From the NCBI GenBank assembly GCA_031278115.1, contig JAITKZ010000102.1, forward strand, positions 1 to 10,702: 10,702 nucleotides of DNA. Reading direction: 5' to 3'. A program made the position numbers and the translations under genes. Positions 7,556 to 10,702 of this stretch are shown here, in pieces. The first letter of the stretch is position 1. Each line of letters opens with the position of its first letter. The notes below the pieces were generated by a model, which worked only from the letters and a program-made list of their open reading frames with translations, searched no databases and had not been told where the DNA came from. The DNA comes from Endomicrobium sp. (GTDB lineage: Bacteria; Elusimicrobiota; Endomicrobiia; Endomicrobiales; Endomicrobiaceae).

Positions 7556-8821
7556 TTATTTTCTTGTTGTTCCGTTGCTTCTTACTACATATTTTGTAGT
7601 GGTAAGCTCTTTTATCCCCATAGCTCCGCGTGCGTGCAATTTCTGTGTTGAAATACCTATTTCGCAGCCAAGACCAAAAACGCTGCCGTCGTGAAGCCTT
7701 GTGGAAGTATTTACAAAAATTGCCGCTGCGTCAACCTCAGCTACAAACTTGTCTGCAGTTGCTTTGTCGTTTGTTACAATTGCTTCTGAATGTTTGGATC
7801 CGTACTTATTGATATGCGCTATAGCCTCTTCCAAAGAATTGACCACTTTTATTGATACTTTAAGATCCAAATATTCGGTACTCCAATCTTTTTCTTCGGC
7901 AGGTTTTATAGTGTTTACGATATTCCTTGAAATATCACAGCCTTTGATTTCAACGTTCTCTTTGCTGTATATTTCACATAATTTCGGCAGAATTTTATCT
8001 GCAATGTCTTTATGTACAAGCAATGTTTCCATTGCATTGCATACAGAAGGTCTTTGGCATTTAGCATTTACAGCTATATTTATAGCCATATTAGTATCGG
8101 CATCTTTATCTATATATGTGTGGCATAAGCCTTTCCCATGGGACAACACAGACACCGTAGCATTTTCTTTGACAAAGTTAACAAATTCTTCGCTTCCACG
8201 CGGTATAAGTAAATCTATGTAATTATCTAAATGTAAAAGCTCTTGCACAGCACTTCTGTCTGCAGTGTCAATAAACTGAACGGCGCCTTCAGGCATGCCT
8301 GCTTTTATGCCTGCCTCGTAAATTATTTTTGCAAGAATTCTATTTGTGTTTAAAGTCTCAGAGCCGCCTTTTAAAATAATGGCATTTCCTGCTTTTAGAC
8401 AAAGCGTTGCCGCGTCAACGGTAACATTCGGGCGTGCTTCATAAATCATGGCTATAACGCCCAAAGGTACTCTTATCTTTTTGACGTCAATATCAAGCGA
8501 AGGCTTTGTTTCTTCAACAACAGTTCCTACAGGATCTTGTAAAAGTATTACATTTTTTACGCCTGCTATTATGTCTGCCACACACTTTTCATTTAGAGTT
8601 AGTCTGTCTATAAGAACAGGCATTATCTGGGCATCTTTTGCTGCTAGAACGTCTATTTCATTGTGAAATAGTATTTCTTTTATATTTTGCTGTAAAGCTT
8701 CTGCCATTGCTGAGAGAATATTGTTTTTTTGTTGTGTGTCCATAACAGCAAGTTTGCCGGCTGCATCTTTTGCAGCGACTGCCTTAAGTTGTACAGCTTG
8801 TTTTATTTCATTATTATCCAT
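7556..8821 (-). CDS. proA: Gamma-glutamyl phosphate reductase ProA
   Basis: ProA reduces gamma-glutamyl phosphate to glutamate-5-semialdehyde with NADPH, the second step of proline synthesis from glutamate, in the cytoplasm. The 421-residue length is typical. It has the aldehyde-dehydrogenase-like fold with the family blocks IRVPLGVIAMIYEARPNVTVDA (116-137), LKAGNAIILKGGSE (142-155), LIPRGSEEF (205-213), and the catalytic-cysteine motif QRPSVCNAMETLLV with Cys261. The usual residue before VC is Gly; here it is Ser259. The C-terminal GLGCEIGISTQKLHARGAMGI block is intact. The ATG at 8821 is preceded by AAAGGAT at 8828-8834 with a 7-base spacer. It is the first gene of a proA-ychF-terC group. 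The partner proB (glutamate 5-kinase) is not in this window, so it must be elsewhere or missing. Confidence 0.97.
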   Translation of the reverse strand: MDNNEIKQAVQLKAVAAKDAAGKLAVMDTQQKNNILSAMAEALQQNIKEILFHNEIDVLAAKDAQIMPVLIDRLTLNEKCVADIIAGVKNVILLQDPVGTVVEETKPSLDIDVKKIRVPLGVIAMIYEARPNVTVDAATLCLKAGNAIILKGGSETLNTNRILAKIIYEAGIKAGMPEGAVQFIDTADRSAVQELLHLDNYIDLLIPRGSEEFVNFVKENATVSVLSHGKGLCHTYIDKDADTNMAINIAVNAKCQRPSVCNAMETLLVHKDIADKILPKLCEIYSKENVEIKGCDISRNIVNTIKPAEEKDWSTEYLDLKVSIKVVNSLEEAIAHINKYGSKHSEAIVTNDKATADKFVAEVDAAAIFVNTSTRLHDGSVFGLGCEIGISTQKLHARGAMGIKELTTTKYVVRSNGTTRK

Positions 8822-8847
8822 GAGTGTATCCTTTGGATATTTAAATC

Positions 8848-8868
8848 GATTACCAAATGATTACCAAA
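8848..8868. repeat. Tandem direct repeat in the proA leader
   Basis: GATTACCAAA occurs at 8848-8857 and again at 8859-8868, so the copies recur every 11 bases, about one helical turn. On the transcript strand this is TTTGGTAATC twice, lying just downstream of the predicted proA transcription start. It could be a regulator-binding site; no known operator was recognised. Confidence 0.6.
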
Positions 8869-8875
8869 CTAGGCT

Positions 8876-8884
8876 ATTTTAACA
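8876..8884 (-). promoter_or_regulatory. Possible extended -10 promoter for proA-ychF-terC
   Basis: The minus strand reads TGTTAAAAT: a TG one base before TAAAAT (8876-8881), i.e. an extended -10 element. No good -35 box is found 16-18 bases upstream, which extended -10 promoters can tolerate. The transcript would begin near 8869, giving a leader of roughly 47 bases to the proA ATG. Confidence 0.4.
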
Positions 8885-8908
8885 TATACAAAAAAGTAAT
8901 TCTATAAT
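8879..8908 (+). promoter_or_regulatory. Candidate plus-strand promoter facing away from proA
   Basis: TTAACA (8879-8884, 5 of 6 to consensus) and a perfect TATAAT (8903-8908) are spaced by 18 bases. Transcription would begin near 8915, moving into a region with no gene before the orphan on the other strand. In such AT-rich DNA chance matches are common, so the evidence is weak. Its -35 box overlaps the proposed proA -10 element. Confidence 0.3.
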
Positions 8909-8913
8909 GATAT

Positions 8914-8932
8914 TTGATAAAAATGTTATCAA
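8914..8932. repeat. Perfect 7-bp inverted repeat (possible operator or hairpin)
   Basis: TTGATAA at 8914-8920 and TTATCAA at 8926-8932 form a perfect 7-bp inverted repeat around a 5-base centre. It lies about 95 bp upstream of the proA start and at the predicted start of the opposing plus-strand transcript. A dimeric regulator site is one reading; chance in AT-rich DNA is another. Confidence 0.45.
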
Positions 8933-9048
8933 TGATGTCCGTTTGAAATTTTTAAATAAAACAAAGAGGATATTTTTATAAGGAAGATATACTCTAATTT
9001 AAAACGTCGTGATTAATGTAGTGGCAATACAATTGGACGGAACGTAAT

Positions 9049-9066
9049 ATACTTGAGAATACTTGA
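9049..9066. repeat. Short tandem repeat beside the hairpin
   Basis: ATACTTGA is repeated at 9049-9056 and 9059-9066 with a 10-bp period. Its CTTGA core reappears in the arms of the adjacent hairpin (TCAAG/CTTGA). No function is known. Confidence 0.4.
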
Positions 9067-9068
9067 TC

Positions 9069-9104
9069 TGTAAAGTCAAGCTGATAACACAGCTTGACTT
9101 TACA
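9069..9104. repeat. Perfect 15-bp stem hairpin without T-tract
   Basis: TGTAAAGTCAAGCTG (9069-9083) is the exact reverse complement of CAGCTTGACTTTACA (9090-9104), with a 6-base loop ATAACA. It begins 38 bases beyond the stop codon of the orphan minus-strand gene, so it may end or protect that transcript. On neither strand is the stem followed by a run of T, so it is not a standard intrinsic terminator. It could equally close a plus-strand RNA or be a protein-binding palindrome. Confidence 0.7.
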
Positions 9105-9142
9105 ATACAAATACAATCCTTGATTTCAAAAAGAAAACAATC

Positions 9143-9421
9143 CTAGTCCGAGAAACTAAACCCAGGCTCTAGAAGTATAGGCTGTATTTGTGGTTCTGTT
9201 CTTTGTTCTTGTTGTCTCCACTGCAAGTCTATCAATATGTCTGCAACCATTTGGTTTACCTGCGGATCGTCTGCACGAATTATACATCCCTTGTTGCCAG
9301 TTTGTGTTTGTTGTTCAGTCTCAGGGGCGCAAGCATCACCAAGACGGCTTCTATGAACTGGATCTGCCCAGCATTCTGATACTAAACATAACATAGCTGC
9401 TAATAATACTAATTTCTTCAT
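9143..9421 (-). CDS. Small secreted two-cysteine protein of unknown function
   Basis: I do not recognise this 92-residue protein. It has a clear signal peptide (MKKLVLLAAMLCLVSECWA, cleavage likely before Asp20), so it should be exported; no lipobox fits. The mature part of about 73 residues has exactly two cysteines (Cys31 and Cys46) that could form one disulfide, a helix-like centre (NQMVADILIDLQW, 56-68), a Gln/Glu/Arg stretch and a Pro-containing acidic end. It has only one Lys outside the first three residues, unlike its Lys-rich neighbours, and a hand count gives about 42% G+C, above the flanking noncoding DNA. I start it at the ATG at 9421, not the ATG five codons earlier, because GGAGAG lies 7 bases upstream and would overlap the earlier start. 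It stands alone between noncoding stretches. A real gene is likely given the signal peptide plus ribosome binding site. Confidence 0.72.
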   Translation of the reverse strand: MKKLVLLAAMLCLVSECWADPVHRSRLGDACAPETEQQTQTGNKGCIIRADDPQVNQMVADILIDLQWRQQEQRTEPQIQPILLEPGFSFSD

Positions 9422-9428
9422 AACATTT

Positions 9429-9434
9429 CTCTCC
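9429..9434 (-). promoter_or_regulatory. Ribosome binding site deciding the start of the small secreted protein
   Basis: GGAGAG on the minus strand lies 7 bases before the ATG at 9421. The alternative upstream ATG (9434-9436) overlaps this element and would add MERNV before the signal peptide, so the later ATG is favoured. Confidence 0.7.
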
Positions 9435-9722
9435 ATTTTTTAATATCTTTGTCAGTTTTTATCTTTCTCTGACTGCTTGTACTGCTTTTCTTTCAGAATT
9501 TATATATATTGGACTTGGTTTTTACAGAGCTAATAAATTCTGAACCTACTCTAATGTCACTCACTCACCCCATCCCCACACCTTTATTAGTCCAATCAAA
9601 CCCATTATTTGAATTAAACTAATTTGATTTGCAAAATATTAAAATTATTAAGAAAAAAATTGTGAATTCTTTCGTTTGAGTTTATCTGGTAATAGAAAAA
9701 AAGGTAAGTTTTAAGAGCGAAA

Positions 9723-9849
9723 AATGCAGAAAGGCAGTGTAAAATCTTAAACATATGGTAGTTTTGAAAATGTATAATTAGCAAGATTTGAAAGAGGTTA
9801 GGTCTGCGGGAATGCAGTTAATTGAGAAAATCTTAAATGGTCTATATGG
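9723..9849. repeat. Imperfect direct repeat upstream of rpmE
   Basis: AATGCAG at 9723-9729 and 9811-9817 is followed in both copies, after 11 or 9 bases, by AAAATCTTAAA (9741-9751 and 9827-9837), and then by a (C/T)ATATGG (9752-9758, 9843-9849). The matching blocks in the same order suggest a decayed duplication of about 86-88 bases, though low complexity makes chance possible. Confidence 0.35.
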
Positions 9850-9958
9850 GAAATTTATCAAAAATTTGAGGCAAAATGAGCAATATAAAAATTTGCAAAA
9901 GCAACTTGCTAAAATATGCTTCAAAAATCTACCGCATATGTTAGGATATCTTAAAAGT

Positions 9959-9987
9959 TTGACTATTCGGTAAAAGTTTGGTATATT
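9959..9987 (+). promoter_or_regulatory. Sigma-70-type promoter for rpmE
   Basis: TTGACT (9959-9964) and TATATT (9982-9987) are exactly 17 bases apart, each differing from consensus at one position. Transcription would begin near 9994, giving a leader of about 44 bases before the rpmE ATG. The -35 box is the same as that of the chaperone operon promoter in this window. Confidence 0.65.
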
Positions 9988-10037
9988 GATATAGTAAAAA
10001 TGTATTATGCGGCAACAAATAAAGGGAGACGTTAAAA

Positions 10038-10373
10038 ATGAAAGAGGGAATACACCCAAAATATGAAGAAAGCGTGGTTTCTTGCGCTTGTGGTTATACT
10101 TTTAAGACTCGTTCAACAAAACCTTCCATTAAATTAGAAATATGTTCAAACTGTCATCCTTTCTTTACAGGTAAGCAGAAGCTTATAGATACAGCTGGAA
10201 GAGTTGAAAAGTTCCAGAAACGTTTTGCTAAAACTGAAGGTAAAACATTAGTAAGAAAGAAAGCCGAAAGAAAGGTTGCAAAACCAAGAAAAACTACTGG
10301 AAAAATACTTACCACTTCTCCCAAAAAGGCAAAATCCGCTCCGAAAAAAGATAAAGAAGCTAAAGGTAAGTAA
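10038..10373 (+). CDS. rpmE: Ribosomal protein bL31, zinc-binding type, with long basic tail
   Basis: bL31 is a large-subunit protein that bridges to the small subunit. Residues 1-63 are the classic core: MKEGIHPKY, the zinc ligands Cys16, Cys18, Cys36 and Cys39 (CAC and CSNC), then [20 protein letters not shown]. All four cysteines are present, so this is the zinc-containing (C+) form. The usual length is about 65-75 residues; here a further 48 residues (64-111) form a tail with 16 Lys and 3 Arg, plus Ala, Thr and Pro and no aromatic residue, resembling histone H1-like tails. It is probably disordered and RNA-binding. AAAGGGAG at 10021-10028, 9 bases upstream, supports the ATG. It has its own promoter and is followed by prfA, a common bacterial neighbour, with a hairpin between. 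Confidence 0.95.
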   Translation: MKEGIHPKYEESVVSCACGYTFKTRSTKPSIKLEICSNCHPFFTGKQKLIDTAGRVEKFQKRFAKTEGKTLVRKKAERKVAKPRKTTGKILTTSPKKAKSAPKKDKEAKGK

Positions 10374-10389
10374 TTTTATAAAATAATTT

Positions 10390-10432
10390 TATGGCAGAAT
10401 CTTGTCTGGAAAGAGGTTCTGTCATATTTTTT
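10390..10432 (+). terminator. Intrinsic terminator or attenuator between rpmE and prfA
   Basis: A 12-bp stem pairs 10390-10401 (TATGGCAGAATC) with 10415-10426 (GGTTCTGTCATA), with two G-T wobbles, around a 13-base loop, and is directly followed by six T (10427-10432). This is the form of a Rho-independent terminator. It ends 14 bases before the prfA ATG, so it would sit inside an rpmE-prfA transcript and may set the amount of read-through rather than stop it fully. Confidence 0.7.
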
Positions 10433-10446
10433 GCGGACAATAGATT

Positions 10447-10702
10447 ATGTTTTTAGAAAAATTAAAAGCGTTGAACGATCAATTTAAAGAAGTTGAAAAG
10501 CAACTAGGAGACTCTTTTATTATTTCTAATCAGGAAAAATATAAAGAATTGACTAAACAGTACTCTTATTTGCGTCCTATTGGGGAGAAATATGCTCAAT
10601 ATTCCAAACTTTTAAATGATATAAAAGACGCTGAAGATCTAAAAAAATCTGACGATTCCGAAATAAGAGAAATGGCTTTTGCAGAATATGATGATTTAAT
10701 AA
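10447..10702 (+). CDS. prfA: Peptide chain release factor 1, N-terminal part (cut by window edge)
   Basis: RF1 recognises UAA and UAG stop codons and releases the finished peptide on the ribosome. Only the first 85 residues are inside the window. They match the helical N-terminal domain of RF1: MFLEKLKALNDQFKEVEKQLGD, then NQEKYKELTKQYSYLRPI, and an acidic DDSEIREMAFAEYDDL helix. The codon-recognition PxT motif and the catalytic GGQ loop lie beyond the edge, so RF1 rather than RF2 is inferred from the N-terminal pattern and the rpmE neighbour. There is no good Shine-Dalgarno before the ATG (only GCGGA about 10 bases upstream), and a terminator-like hairpin ends 14 bases before it, suggesting low or regulated expression. 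Confidence 0.87.
   Translation, partial: MFLEKLKALNDQFKEVEKQLGDSFIISNQEKYKELTKQYSYLRPIGEKYAQYSKLLNDIKDAEDLKKSDDSEIREMAFAEYDDLI

Larger units (their letters stand above)
8822..9142. other. Gene-free region upstream of proA
   Basis: No convincing coding frame is seen on either strand. What it holds, from left to right: the proA ribosome binding site, a tandem 10-bp repeat, an extended -10 element for proA, a candidate opposing plus-strand promoter, a 7-bp inverted repeat, an AT-rich stretch without evident structure (about 8935-9045), a short tandem repeat, and a strong hairpin. No tRNA-like or known riboswitch pattern was recognised. Confidence 0.6.
9437..10037. other. Gene-poor region between divergent genes
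   Basis: This 600-base stretch separates the orphan minus-strand gene from rpmE. It contains the 5' leader of the orphan gene (with only a poor promoter candidate, a TATAAA near 9500), a C-rich patch on the plus strand around 9560-9583 (CACTCACTCACCCCATCCCC), an imperfect direct repeat, and the rpmE promoter and leader. A 61-codon frame at 9788-9973 is not convincing. No RNA gene was recognised. Confidence 0.55.

Noticed and set aside
7299..7694. 131-codon plus-strand frame opposite ychF and proA
   Set aside because: It lies opposite the well-supported N-terminus of ychF and the C-terminus of proA and shows no family signature.
7701..8222. 173-codon plus-strand frame opposite proA
   Set aside because: It is the antisense shadow of intact proA; the codon structure of proA on the other strand explains it.
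9422..9436. Upstream ATG for the small secreted protein
   Set aside because: It overlaps the GGAGAG ribosome binding site of the next ATG and would put a charged MERNV before the signal peptide.
9451..9473. Five-base inverted repeat GTCAG/CTGAC in the leader of the small secreted protein
   Set aside because: The stem is only 5 bp with a 13-base loop and is easily a chance event.
9788..9973. 61-codon plus-strand frame starting with TTG (inner ATG at 9812)
   Set aside because: There is no properly spaced ribosome binding site for either start, no recognisable domain, and its 3' end overlaps the -35 box of the rpmE promoter. It could be a remnant of a lost gene, but the evidence is too thin to list it as one.
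8822..10037. Search for tRNA genes, CRISPR repeats, transposase or insertion-sequence ends
   Set aside because: No T-loop-like GGTTCGA pattern, no regularly spaced repeats and no transposase-like frame were found in the noncoding stretches.
9778..10059. 93-codon minus-strand frame
   Set aside because: It covers the rpmE promoter and start on the opposite strand, is Phe/Ile/Cys-rich as expected from antisense of Lys-rich AT-rich DNA, and shows no domain or ribosome binding site.

Overview
The window looks like a housekeeping stretch from an AT-rich, Gram-negative-type bacterium. Periplasmic SurA/PpiC-type folding factors, a lipoprotein-like signal and a TPR protein with a possible LolA/LolB-like tail suggest an outer membrane. 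The overall character (very A+T-rich, Lys/Asn/Ile-rich proteins, this mix of genes) reminds me of Elusimicrobiota, especially Endomicrobium-like bacteria of termite-gut flagellates. That assignment is an impression and was not tested by any search.

Layout: positions 1-9421 carry genes only on the minus strand; positions 10038-10702 carry genes on the plus strand. In order of minus-strand transcription, a first group is proA (proline synthesis), ychF (ribosome-associated ATPase) and terC (membrane metal transporter), packed with gaps of 17 and 34 bases and preceded by a possible extended -10 promoter. A good sigma-70-type promoter whose -35 box overlaps the terC stop codon starts a second group: a PpiC/PrsA-like peptidyl-prolyl isomerase lipoprotein (GTG start), a SurA-like chaperone, pdxA (vitamin B6), rimI (ribosomal protein S18 acetylation) and a large exported TPR protein that runs off the left edge. 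The envelope genes in this group (two folding factors and the TPR protein) plausibly serve outer-membrane or periplasmic protein handling, while pdxA and rimI are cytoplasmic passengers. The surA-pdxA adjacency is the same as in E. coli.

Upstream of proA is a gene-poor region (8822-10037) interrupted by one small orphan gene for a secreted two-cysteine protein (9143-9421). The noncoding parts hold a tandem 10-bp repeat in the proA leader, a 7-bp inverted repeat, a candidate plus-strand promoter, a perfect 15-bp stem hairpin and an imperfect direct repeat. On the plus strand, rpmE (ribosomal protein bL31 with an unusually long lysine-rich tail) has a strong promoter and is followed by a terminator-like hairpin only 14 bases before the start of prfA (release factor 1, cut by the right edge).

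I see no CRISPR array, tRNA or rRNA gene, transposase or recognisable defence system. The points most worth a second look are the loss of both signature histidines in the SurA-like parvulin domain, the TPR protein's C-terminal domain, the orphan secreted protein with its hairpin-bearing flank, and the hairpin between rpmE and prfA.
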